Program-made: the position numbers and the translations under genes
Shown here: piece after piece, positions 43,200-51,098 of the stretch
Numbering within the stretch: the first letter of the stretch is position 1
Layout of the letters: the number at the start of each line of letters is the position of its first letter
Notes under the pieces: generated by a model
Databases searched by the model: none
Told to the model about the DNA's origin: nothing
Seen by the model: only the letters and a program-made list of their open reading frames with translations
Assembly: GCA_034044135.1 (NCBI GenBank)
Contig: CP139021.1
Location: 4,231,635 to 4,295,634 of the forward strand
Source: Flammeovirgaceae bacterium SG7u.111
Lineage (GTDB): Bacteria; Bacteroidota; Bacteroidia; Cytophagales; Flammeovirgaceae
Direction of reading: 5' to 3'
Length of the DNA: 64,000 nucleotides

Positions 43200-43230
43200 C
43201 GTTTGTGAAGCAAAAAATATTTCACAAACG
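43200..43230. promoter_or_regulatory. Perfect 10-nt inverted repeat just upstream of the 42103-43191 gene
   Basis: CGTTTGTGAA (43200-43209) and its reverse complement (43221-43230) are separated by 11 nt. It lies 9 bp upstream of the start codon, so it would be in the 5'UTR or core promoter. No T-run follows on the minus strand, so it is unlikely to be a terminator. An operator or translation-control hairpin is likely; the binding protein is unknown. Confidence 0.45.
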
Positions 43231-43356
43231 AAGATAGCTGAAAAACTGAGAAAAATAGAGTATTCAATAGTTTCCAATTTGATGTAATCTAATTAAATAA
43301 GCTACTACGATGGACTTGATTGCCTCGAAGAAACAAAACAAACGGGGAAGTTCATC

Positions 43357-45942
43357 TTACTCATGCCTAAGGCTGTTCACAGGGTTTGCCAAAGAAGCTT
43401 TCAAAGACTGGTAGCCAATGGTGAAGAAGGCAATGAATAGGACAAGCGCAGCCGTTAGCCCAAAAAGCCACCACTGGATGTCTATCCGATAGGCAAAACC
43501 CTCCAACCAATTTTGCATCACTGCCCACGAAATAGGGGTGGCGATAAAGAAGCCTATGGTAATCAAACCTAAAAAGTCTTTAGTAATCATTACCACGATG
43601 GTAAAAGGAGACGCCCCTAAAATTTTTCTTATCCCTATCTCTTTGGTGCGCTGTTCGGCAGTGAATGAAACAAGTCCAAACAAGCCCAGGCAGGAGATCA
43701 GGATAGCAAAAACAGCAAAGTAAAATGAGAGCGTAGCTACCCTTTTTTCATTGGCATATTGCCTTTGATAATCATCATCCAAAAATTGAAAGTCGAAGAC
43801 AAAGCCAGGGTTGAACGCCTTATAAAAAGCCTCTATTTTGTCCAAGGTTTCACTCGTTTTCCCACCTGCTAATCTCACCATTACTTTTTCGGTATACTGA
43901 GGACTCAAAATAAAGAACATTGGGTTCACACCCGAATGAAGCGATTCGAAATGAAAGTCTTTTACCACGCCTACTATCTCACAATCGAACCTAGAGAGTC
44001 CAATTTTTTTCCCAATAGGATCTTCCATCCCCATGGCTTTGATACCTGCTTCATTGAAAATAACTGTTAGGCTATCGGCATATGCATCAGAGAAAAATCG
44101 CCCTTCTACCAGCTCTAGGTCAAGTAATTCCATCAGGCCAAAGTCAGCGGGGCGAAAAGCAAATGGAATACGTATATCAGGATCTTTCCCCTCCCAAGAG
44201 ATATTCGAAGTATTGCCACCGCCCACCATACTTTGCGCTGCAGTGGAAGCTCCCACCACTCCCGGAATTCTTTTTAGTTCGGTAAGAAATGCTTCCCGGC
44301 TTTGCTTAATCTCTCCCTCTATTTCAAAATAGACTACATTTTCCTTGTTATAGCCAATATTTTTAGTCCTCACAAAATCGACCTGTTTGTAGATCACAAA
44401 AACCCCCACCAGAAATATGAACGACATGGCAAACTGAAAAACGACTAGCCCTTTACGGATCAATAGTTCACTTAAAGCAGTTTGGATCTTTCCTTTAAGA
44501 ACAGAAATGGGCTTAAACCCTGAGAGGTAAAATGCTGGGTAACTCCCAGCCAATATTCCTGCAAAAAGGGCAATCATGAAAAAAGCAAGGAACATTTTCT
44601 TATCACCAAACAGAAGCAACTGTTTGCCCATAATGAAATTGAACTGAGGAAGCAACAAATACACAAATAAGAGAGCCAAACAAAGAGAAATCATGGAGAT
44701 TAAAATGGATTCTGTGAGGTATTGGAAAACCAAGGAGTATCTCCCCGCTCCTACTGCTTTTTTCACCCCTACTTCTTTTGCTCTACGCGAAGCCCTCGCT
44801 GTAGAAAGGTTCATGAAATTGATACAGGCAATCGCCAAAATGAAAAGTGCCACCACAGAAAAAATCCGAACGTATTCTATTCTTCCACCCACCTGCTTGC
44901 CATCCACATATTTTCCGTGCAGATAGTTATCTGCATAACTAGTTAGCAATAAGGCTCGATGAGTATCTTCACATTTAGTCGAGATCAAGCCCTTTGTTTT
45001 TTGGACAAATGTTTCTTTATCTGCCCCTTCCTTGAGCACTACAAATGTGAAAGGACCAGAGTTTTTCCAGCTATCTGAGTAAGGGTTCTGATCCATCAGT
45101 AGCTCAAACGACAACACAAAATCGAATTTGGCCGAAGAGTTTGAAGGTACGTTTTCAAAAATACCAGAAATCGTGAATTCATTTTCTTGCTGAAATAGCA
45201 ACGTTTTACCAACTACATTTTTGGTGGTATTGAAAAGTGCATACGCCAGTTTTTCTGAAATCACGATGGAATGCTTATTGGCAAGCACCTGATCCGCATT
45301 GCCATACACCAAGCGGTAGGAAAATATATTGAAATAATCTTTACTTGCATAAACTCCTGAAGCTTTGGTATAGTCCTCACCTACAGCTAATGTGAGCTTG
45401 CCAAACCAATCAGCTGGAGCTACCACAGCTGAATACTCCACCTCGGGCATTTCCTCTTTAAGTGCTTGCGCCAACGGCCAGGGAGTAGACTTTGTAGAAC
45501 GAACACTACCCGAATGCCCTTGGACTTCCAAAAATTGATAGAGCCTTTCACTTTTCTCATGAAAGCCATCCATTTTCAATTCATCGTTCACCCACATATA
45601 AATCAGAATCACCCCAGCCAACCCGCTTGATAAACCAACTAGATTAATCAAGAACATGGTTTTATGACGCATTATATTTCTAAACGAAATGAGGATATTG
45701 TGTCGGAACATGGTAGAAAAGTTACTGTTAAATGAATAGATTTTTTTAAGGGCAAAAGGTCGGAAGTACTGAAGCACCTGCCGCCAATAATCAATCTTGG
45801 CTTTCGAGGTAGAAGCACTTTTAAGTTTGCTATAAAACCGCTCTTCCAAGTCGCCCAGCACCTCCTCTGCAAGGTCAGCTCGAAGAAACCAGAGTAGGAA
45901 CTTGGTGGCGAGTTTGGGTGGTATGTTCTGCCTATTTTCCAT
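43357..45942 (-). CDS. MacB/FtsX-type ABC permease with N-terminal prefix domain (paralog 1)
   Basis: The protein has 861 residues. The N-terminal prefix NIPPKLATKFLLWFLRADLA then EEVLGDLEERFY (about 4-70) is the Bacteroidota permease-prefix element. Two FtsX/MacB halves follow (SFRNIMRHKTMFLINLVGLS; and VRTKNIGYNKENVVYFEIEG), each with a periplasmic MacB-type domain. Helices such as RIFSVVALFILAIACINFMN and FYFAVFAILISCLGLFGLVS are followed by REIGIRKILGAS-type loops (KEIGIRKILGASPFTIVVMI). It lacks an ATPase. It follows the paralogous permease by 8 bp, both transcribed from the padR promoter. These transporters typically export lipids or antimicrobials; the substrate is unknown. Confidence 0.92.
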   Translation of the reverse strand: MENRQNIPPKLATKFLLWFLRADLAEEVLGDLEERFYSKLKSASTSKAKIDYWRQVLQYFRPFALKKIYSFNSNFSTMFRHNILISFRNIMRHKTMFLINLVGLSSGLAGVILIYMWVNDELKMDGFHEKSERLYQFLEVQGHSGSVRSTKSTPWPLAQALKEEMPEVEYSAVVAPADWFGKLTLAVGEDYTKASGVYASKDYFNIFSYRLVYGNADQVLANKHSIVISEKLAYALFNTTKNVVGKTLLFQQENEFTISGIFENVPSNSSAKFDFVLSFELLMDQNPYSDSWKNSGPFTFVVLKEGADKETFVQKTKGLISTKCEDTHRALLLTSYADNYLHGKYVDGKQVGGRIEYVRIFSVVALFILAIACINFMNLSTARASRRAKEVGVKKAVGAGRYSLVFQYLTESILISMISLCLALLFVYLLLPQFNFIMGKQLLLFGDKKMFLAFFMIALFAGILAGSYPAFYLSGFKPISVLKGKIQTALSELLIRKGLVVFQFAMSFIFLVGVFVIYKQVDFVRTKNIGYNKENVVYFEIEGEIKQSREAFLTELKRIPGVVGASTAAQSMVGGGNTSNISWEGKDPDIRIPFAFRPADFGLMELLDLELVEGRFFSDAYADSLTVIFNEAGIKAMGMEDPIGKKIGLSRFDCEIVGVVKDFHFESLHSGVNPMFFILSPQYTEKVMVRLAGGKTSETLDKIEAFYKAFNPGFVFDFQFLDDDYQRQYANEKRVATLSFYFAVFAILISCLGLFGLVSFTAEQRTKEIGIRKILGASPFTIVVMITKDFLGLITIGFFIATPISWAVMQNWLEGFAYRIDIQWWLFGLTAALVLFIAFFTIGYQSLKASLANPVNSLRHE

Positions 45943-45950
45943 TTGCTTTC

Positions 45951-48575
45951 TTACTCGGTTCTAAGGTTTTTCACTGGATTAGCCATTGCAGCTTTAATAG
46001 ATTGGTAACCAATTGTAAAATAAGCTACCAAGAAAACCACAAAGCCAACCATAGCAAACATCCACCATTCAACTTCAATTCTAAAAGCAAAATTTTCCAA
46101 CCAGCTATTCATCGCAAGCCATGCTATGGGAATAGAAATTGCAAATGAAATAACTATCAATTGCAAGAAATTTCTAGCAAGCAATGAAAATATTTTCAGA
46201 GTAGATGCTCCTAATACTTTCCGAATACCAATTTCTTTTGTTCGCTGTGTTGCTGAAAAAGCTGCAAGCCCAAACAAGCCTAAAGAAGCGATAACCAACG
46301 CCAATACAGTGAAAAAACCAAAGATTTCCCCCAGCCTTAAATCACTCTTATAAAGTTGATCGAACTTATCGTCAAGGAAAGCATATTCGAATGGGTAATC
46401 ACTTAATGGCTTGATTGTACTTTCAATAAAAGCAATAGTTTCTGGCAAATGATCTGGGCTCACCTTTGCTGATAAAACCCCACGCCATTTAGATTTAAAA
46501 TGTTTAAAAAACAAGGGATGAATGGCATCATGCAAGGAGTGCATATGAAAATCCTCTACCACACCAATAATTACATCAGGATCATTACCTTCTCGAACAA
46601 ACTCTTTACCTACAGCTTCTTCGGGAGTCCACCCCATTTGACTTACGGCTGTTTCATTCAGTATTGTTCCTACATCAAGATCACTGGTATTTTCTAAGTT
46701 GAAATTTCTCCCTGCAAGCAATTTTATATCAAATAGTTTTAAATAATCAACTCCGATTTGAGCAAAATATATAAACAAGGGATCATCAGTTTGTTTTCCT
46801 TCCCATTCATCAATATACCTGCTTGACCCTATATCTATTGGAAGCTCCCCAGATTGAGCTACTGAAATTATATTTGGGTTTTTAATCCACTCATTTTTAA
46901 CTGCACCTAACTTCTCGCTTAGGTTGATATCCTTAATTGGTATTGTTATAATATGATCTTTGTTGTAGCCTAGCTCTTTTGTTTGCACATACTCCATTTG
47001 TTGATAGATTACAAAAGTTGAGATAATCAGGCAAATAGAAACTGAGTACTGAACAACTACCAAAAAACGCTGAAACCCCGAGCCTTTTCGGCTATCAACC
47101 TTGCCTTTCAACACTTTCAAAGGCTGGATTCCTGACATGTAAAAGGCGGGATAACTTCCTGAAAAAACACCTACTACCAATAAGAGTAATAAAAGCCCTG
47201 GTAGCATCAACGAATTTTCAAGCATACCTAAAGAAAGTGGGCGCTCAATTAAATAGCTGAATATAGGAAGTAAGAGCTGGATCAATACTAAGCTTAGTAC
47301 AAATGCTATTAGTGTAATCAGTACTGCTTCGCCTAAAAACTGGGAAATAACCTGCCTTCGGAATGCTCCTACTACTTTTCGCAGTCCTACTTCCCTTGCC
47401 CTATTAATTGAGCGAGCTATAGCCAAGTTCATGTAATTGATACAGGCCAGGACAAGTATCAAAAAAGCAATAGTCGAATAAAAATAGATATAGTTCTTAT
47501 CTCCCTTCACGCCCACATCAAAATTGATATTATTCTGCAAATGAAGATCTAGTAATGAGTTTACAAAATACTCATTATTAGAACCTTCTATCTCATATTT
47601 TCTTGGAATAGCAGCCTCCCTCATTTTGTCTTCCAATTGCTGAGGATCAGCTCCTTCATTTAAAGCAAAAAAAGTAATATAAGAATTGTTATTCCATAGG
47701 TTTTCATCCAAAGCTTTTACATACCCTTCTCGGGTGTTCATGCTAACGATGTACTGAAATTTTAATGAAGATTTTTCTGGAAGATCAGGAATCAACCCGG
47801 TAACTGTGCATTCTAAATTATCTCCAAAAAAATCGAGGGTAATTGTTTTTCCCAAAGGATCTTCAAAGTCAAATAATTTTGATGCCAGCGATTCGGTAAT
47901 GACCATGCTATTAGGAGCTGCCAATGCTTTTTTAGGATTGCCCAGCAACATAGGATAATCAAACACTTCAAAATAGTTATTATCTGCCCAAAGCCCCATT
48001 TCCCAAAAATTATCACCGCCATTCTTCAGTAAATAACTATGGTTAGAAACGCTCGTTGCTTTTTTCACTTCGGGAAACTCTTGCTCTAATAAGGCGGGCA
48101 GAGGCGCTGGAGTAACGGCAAACAAGTCTGAATTTTTAAAATTATTTCCTTTTTGCCGCATGGAAATCCGATAAATATTTTCAGCATTCCCATAAAAACG
48201 GTCGTATGTAAGCTCATGCTCTACATAAAGTACAATCAGAATAAAACTTGCCAGCCCAATTGCCAAACCGCCAATATTTATGAAAGAGTAAAGCTTCTGC
48301 TTCAATAAATTTCTCCAGCTTATTTTAAAGTAGCTTCTAAACAACCCAAAATGGTTCATGTTCGATGTATTTAAATGTTTGAGGGCAAAGGGCCTGAAAT
48401 AATTAAAAACCTGCAGCCAAAAGTCCCACTTAGCTTTCTTAAGTGAACCCTTGTTGAGCTTATCATAAAACCGCTCTTCCAAGTCGCCAAGAACTTCTTC
48501 GGCAAGGTCGTCTCGTAAGAACCAGAGCAGGAACTTGGTTGCAAGTTTGGGTGGGATATTTTGTTTTTCTTTCAT
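45951..48575 (-). CDS. MacB/FtsX-type ABC permease with N-terminal prefix domain (paralog 2)
   Basis: The protein has about 874 residues from ATG 48575 (MKEKQNIPPKLATKFLLWFL); an upstream ATG at 48611 would overlap padR, so 48575 was chosen. It has the same architecture as paralog 1: prefix domain, then two FtsX/MacB halves (SWRNLLKQKLYSFINIGGLA, GLRKVVGAFRRQVISQFLGE, KEIGIRKVLGASTLKIFSLL). The prefix is almost identical to that of paralog 1 (NIPPKLATKFLLWFLR, EEVLGDLEERFY), so the pair probably arose by tandem duplication. It starts 4 nt after the padR stop and is likely translationally coupled. No ATPase gene is present. Confidence 0.92.
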   Translation of the reverse strand: MKEKQNIPPKLATKFLLWFLRDDLAEEVLGDLEERFYDKLNKGSLKKAKWDFWLQVFNYFRPFALKHLNTSNMNHFGLFRSYFKISWRNLLKQKLYSFINIGGLAIGLASFILIVLYVEHELTYDRFYGNAENIYRISMRQKGNNFKNSDLFAVTPAPLPALLEQEFPEVKKATSVSNHSYLLKNGGDNFWEMGLWADNNYFEVFDYPMLLGNPKKALAAPNSMVITESLASKLFDFEDPLGKTITLDFFGDNLECTVTGLIPDLPEKSSLKFQYIVSMNTREGYVKALDENLWNNNSYITFFALNEGADPQQLEDKMREAAIPRKYEIEGSNNEYFVNSLLDLHLQNNINFDVGVKGDKNYIYFYSTIAFLILVLACINYMNLAIARSINRAREVGLRKVVGAFRRQVISQFLGEAVLITLIAFVLSLVLIQLLLPIFSYLIERPLSLGMLENSLMLPGLLLLLLVVGVFSGSYPAFYMSGIQPLKVLKGKVDSRKGSGFQRFLVVVQYSVSICLIISTFVIYQQMEYVQTKELGYNKDHIITIPIKDINLSEKLGAVKNEWIKNPNIISVAQSGELPIDIGSSRYIDEWEGKQTDDPLFIYFAQIGVDYLKLFDIKLLAGRNFNLENTSDLDVGTILNETAVSQMGWTPEEAVGKEFVREGNDPDVIIGVVEDFHMHSLHDAIHPLFFKHFKSKWRGVLSAKVSPDHLPETIAFIESTIKPLSDYPFEYAFLDDKFDQLYKSDLRLGEIFGFFTVLALVIASLGLFGLAAFSATQRTKEIGIRKVLGASTLKIFSLLARNFLQLIVISFAISIPIAWLAMNSWLENFAFRIEVEWWMFAMVGFVVFLVAYFTIGYQSIKAAMANPVKNLRTE

Positions 48576-48579
48576 AGCA

Positions 48580-48927
48580 TCAAGAAAATTGCCCTCCAAG
48601 ATCGAACCCAAATGACGGAAATTGTTTCCAGAGCGAGACCCTCAAATCGCGAGAACTTTCGAGCGCTCGCCTGCCGTAAGCCGTTATCGTATAAATCCGC
48701 TTTCTCCGCCCACCTCTTTCAGCAGTTGCCTTCCCCATTTCAGAAGTCAAAAAGCCCTTGTCTTCCAAGCGGCTTAACGTAGAATGCACTGCACCTATCG
48801 AAACCGACTTTTTTGTCTGCTCTTCAAATTCAGACGCAATCTTAAAAGCGTAAGCCTCTTCTTCTCCCAATATCCCAACCAAGAGCAAGATCACTTCTTC
48901 AAACTCGCCTAATCGTGTTTCCTTCAT
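48580..48927 (-). CDS. PadR-family transcriptional regulator
   Basis: The protein has 115 residues. It has the PadR winged helix: LGEFEEVILLLVGILGEEEA, then SIGAVHSTLSRLEDKGFLTS and the wing AERGGRRKRIYTITAYGRRA, followed by the C-terminal helix. PadR proteins repress transport and efflux genes and release DNA on ligand or stress. It is first in an operon with two paralogous permeases (padR stop to next start 4 nt). A 42-bp inverted repeat sits 13 bp upstream of its start, consistent with autoregulation. The pairing of PadR with this permease class is common in this phylum. Confidence 0.93.
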   Translation of the reverse strand: MKETRLGEFEEVILLLVGILGEEEAYAFKIASEFEEQTKKSVSIGAVHSTLSRLEDKGFLTSEMGKATAERGGRRKRIYTITAYGRRALESSRDLRVSLWKQFPSFGFDLGGQFS

Positions 48928-48939
48928 TATGTTTCTATT

Positions 48940-48981
48940 TTGTAGAACTAATATAAAAGAAGTTATTTATAAGTTCTACAA
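48940..48981. promoter_or_regulatory. Probable PadR operator: inverted repeat upstream of padR
   Basis: Perfect 10-nt arms TTGTAGAACT (48940-48949) and AGTTCTACAA (48972-48981), extending to 14 nt with one mismatch, are separated by 22 AT-rich bases. They lie 13-54 bp before the padR start, spanning where the promoter would be. The symmetry and position are what a PadR autorepressor needs. Confidence 0.7.
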
Positions 48982-49210
48982 TTATGAAAGAAATATGGTC
49001 GAATTTTCTATAAACGGTTTTTTAAAAGTTTTTAGCGGCACTGACATTTGGATTGAGGGGCGGTATTCATACAGAGGCAATAGAGATCGGTAAGCACCTC
49101 TATCGTTTATTTCCATATATTTCATTTTATCTACTCGTATCCTTCCATATTTTTAAGTACATCACTCAAAAATAGAATTGCATCCAAGTTGCATTGCCAA
49201 CTCCTACTTA

Positions 49211-49627
49211 TTACTTCTCTTCTTGCAAATCTAACCAGTGCTGGGCATCTTTAATAAGCTCTCCAAAGGCTTCCACATTGAGGTTCTCAGGTTTTTTAAC
49301 TCGAACGCAGCTCTTTCCACAAGATACTTTCCCCAGCGAACTGGCATAAATTTCCAATAGGCCCTTGCCATCTTTCTGCCCAGCTATGTAGAGGTTAGTG
49401 CTTCCTTTCTGAGGGGCAAGACTGATGAGTGGCCAAGACTCTGTAGATGATTTGGTTTGCCATGGCATTTCCCCATAGCCAATCATAGTAATACTGGCGC
49501 CAATAAAAAGTCGGCGACTTAGATTAGGGGCATGCTCTTGGACAAGGGCATCCAAAAAGAGCATATTCTGTTTTTGATCTCCAGACTTTTCTATCAATTC
49601 TTCTATGGTAGTGGCTTCAACTTTCAT
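49211..49627 (-). CDS. DUF1801-domain protein
   Basis: About 138 residues from ATG 49627 ([16 protein letters not shown]). The DUF1801 (YdhG-like) pattern is visible: [64 protein letters not shown]. Function is unknown; related proteins are small cytoplasmic alpha-beta folds sometimes linked with iron or phosphoglycan genes. The frame continues 24 codons upstream, through the end of yidD, but that segment is lysine-rich, low-complexity and lies in the yidD coding sequence, so 49627 was chosen. It overlaps yidD by 11 nt. Confidence 0.8.
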   Translation of the reverse strand: MKVEATTIEELIEKSGDQKQNMLFLDALVQEHAPNLSRRLFIGASITMIGYGEMPWQTKSSTESWPLISLAPQKGSTNLYIAGQKDGKGLLEIYASSLGKVSCGKSCVRVKKPENLNVEAFGELIKDAQHWLDLQEEK

Positions 49628-49871
49628 GGCTTTTCTTTTTTTCTTTGGCAGGAGGAACTGGGTCGTAGCCATGTCCGCCCCAAGGGTGACAACTTCCAAT
49701 GCGTTTGATCGCTAGCCACGAACCTTTAATAGGCCCATGAACTTGCAATGCCTCGATAGCATAGTGCGAACAAGTGGGCACATATCTACAACTCGATGGA
49801 AACATCGGGGAAATAAAGAGTTGGTACACCCTCACCAGCAAGACCAAAGGATAGGAAAGTATCTTTTTCAA
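49617..49871 (-). CDS. yidD: Membrane protein insertion efficiency factor YidD
   Basis: The core is 84 residues from a TTG start at 49871 ([20 protein letters not shown]); the frame extends further 5' without recognisable sequence. Conserved YidD elements are [40 protein letters not shown] and [17 protein letters not shown], with the invariant Cys residues in [10 protein letters not shown] and GSCHPW. It is a small amphipathic protein on the inner membrane that helps YidC insert membrane proteins. It usually sits beside rnpA/yidC; here it is followed by a DUF1801 gene that overlaps its end. No ATG is available near the domain start. Confidence 0.9.
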   Translation of the reverse strand: MKKILSYPLVLLVRVYQLFISPMFPSSCRYVPTCSHYAIEALQVHGPIKGSWLAIKRIGSCHPWGGHGYDPVPPAKEKKKSHES

Positions 49872-50083
49872 ATTGAATTTATCTAAATATTGACTTTTAC
49901 TTAGCCGAGTAAAAGTACCATTTTGCCTACTGACATAAAAACAATAGCAGTCACCCGTAAGAATAAAACAACAAAAAGAACTGATAAAATAGTTTTGCCA
50001 AACCAGTAAAAAACCAAAGCAACTGATGTTCAACAACTTCTAATTTTTCTCCAAAATTTGTTTCACTTTTTTACACTAAAAAG

Positions 50084-50113
50084 TTTGTATTGACAATTTC
50101 TTCGCTACATTTG
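50084..50113 (+). promoter_or_regulatory. Bacteroidota-type promoter of tRNA-Val
   Basis: TTTG at 50084-50087 and TACATTTG at 50106-50113, with 18 bp between, match the TTTG/TAnnTTTG consensus for the Bacteroidota primary sigma factor. Transcription would begin about 7 bp later, near 50120, about 20 bp before the tRNA. Confidence 0.7.
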
Positions 50114-50139
50114 CAATCCCAAATCGAAGCAATTCGAGA

Positions 50140-50214
50140 GGGCTCTTAGCTCAGTTGGTTCAGAGCACCTGCCTTACAAGCAGGGGGTCACTGGTTCGAA
50201 TCCAGTAGGGCCCA
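50140..50214 (+). tRNA. tRNA-Val (anticodon TAC)
   Basis: It folds as a complete cloverleaf: acceptor GGGCTCT with AGGGCCC (one T-G wobble), D-arm GCTC...GAGC, anticodon stem CCTGC/GCAGG with loop CTTACAA (anticodon TAC), and T-arm ACTGG TTCGAAT CCAGT. The 3' CCA is not encoded. An intrinsic terminator follows at 50225. Confidence 0.95.
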
Positions 50215-50224
50215 CAAAAATGAA

Positions 50225-50255
50225 GGGATTCACAGTTATGTGAGTTCCTTTTTTT
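50225..50255 (+). terminator. Intrinsic terminator of tRNA-Val
   Basis: A 10-nt stem (GGGATTCACA at 50225-50234 with TGTGAGTTCC at 50239-50248, one mismatch and one wobble), GTTA loop and seven T follow directly. It lies 10 bp after the tRNA 3' end. Confidence 0.85.
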
Positions 50256-50270
50256 ATATCCAAAACTTTC

Positions 50271-50300
50271 ATGCTCTTAGCCCAATTGATTCAAGGCATC
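50271..50300 (+). other. Decayed copy of the tRNA-Val 5' half
   Basis: GCTCTTAGCCCAATTGATTC and the following eight bases match the tRNA-Val 5' half (from position 3) at 22 of 28 sites, with all six differences transitions. It contains the acceptor remainder and D-arm, not the anticodon or T-arm, so it cannot form a functional tRNA. It could be a footprint of an integration/excision event or an old tandem tRNA copy. Confidence 0.5.
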
Positions 50301-50302
50301 CC

Positions 50303-51098
50303 GACATCTATAGTATCGCTTATTTAGACTAATCTCTAACCTGTTTATTTTCTAGTCTTATTTTTTTATTGTTCGAATTGTTAAGTAGAATAATCTATAA
50401 GAAAGCCTATTTTAACGCTCTCGCTTTTATGGTTCAATAGCTCAGGATATTCCCTGTTTAGCTTCATATGGTGCGTATTAGAAATAATAGGGATAAAATA
50501 GTGCAACCATAGGATAAGATTCAAGAATATTTATCCACTTCAGCCAGTTACTTTTGAATATTGATAAAAGCTTTTATTTGAAGATGTTTCTATATAGCCA
50601 TTAGGTAAGAAATTTTAAGATATAATTTTTGTTATTATTTGTCTTGTAACAAAGATATAATTGAATAGGCGTTTAGTGTATTAACTGGATAAAATTATGG
50701 CTGACAATCAACTGGTCAGGCATATACTAACTTAGTATTTCGCTTAATTAACAATGGAGGCTGCTGTATTTAGGGTTATTCTCCTTTGGGGAAATCTTCA
50801 AATATAGTCGCCAAATGTTTTTCAACTCTATTTGGGCTGTGATCAGACCCATATTACCCATATTAATTGACAATATCGTTTTATAGCAATTGGCAAGGCC
50901 TACCTGAATAGGCTTCTTTGAAGTTGACCAATGGGAACGTTATCGGAAATGTAAATGCTTTTCCTCAATTCTTTCGAAAAGGATTGGGGAAGGGGTTGGA
51001 GTCTATTGCCTTATTATTAAACAATGTGTGAGCGTGATTAATACTCTTATTTTCAATAATAAAATTCATTCTAAATCTCTTATTTTAAACTAGTAATT
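50303..51098. other. Gene-free 796-bp AT-rich region upstream of susC
   Basis: No convincing ORF on either strand. It contains a perfect tandem of CCCATATTA (50848-50856, 50857-50865). No anti-sigma/sigma or HTCS regulator gene of the kind often adjacent to susC is present; the susC promoter must lie here but was not resolved. Confidence 0.4.
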
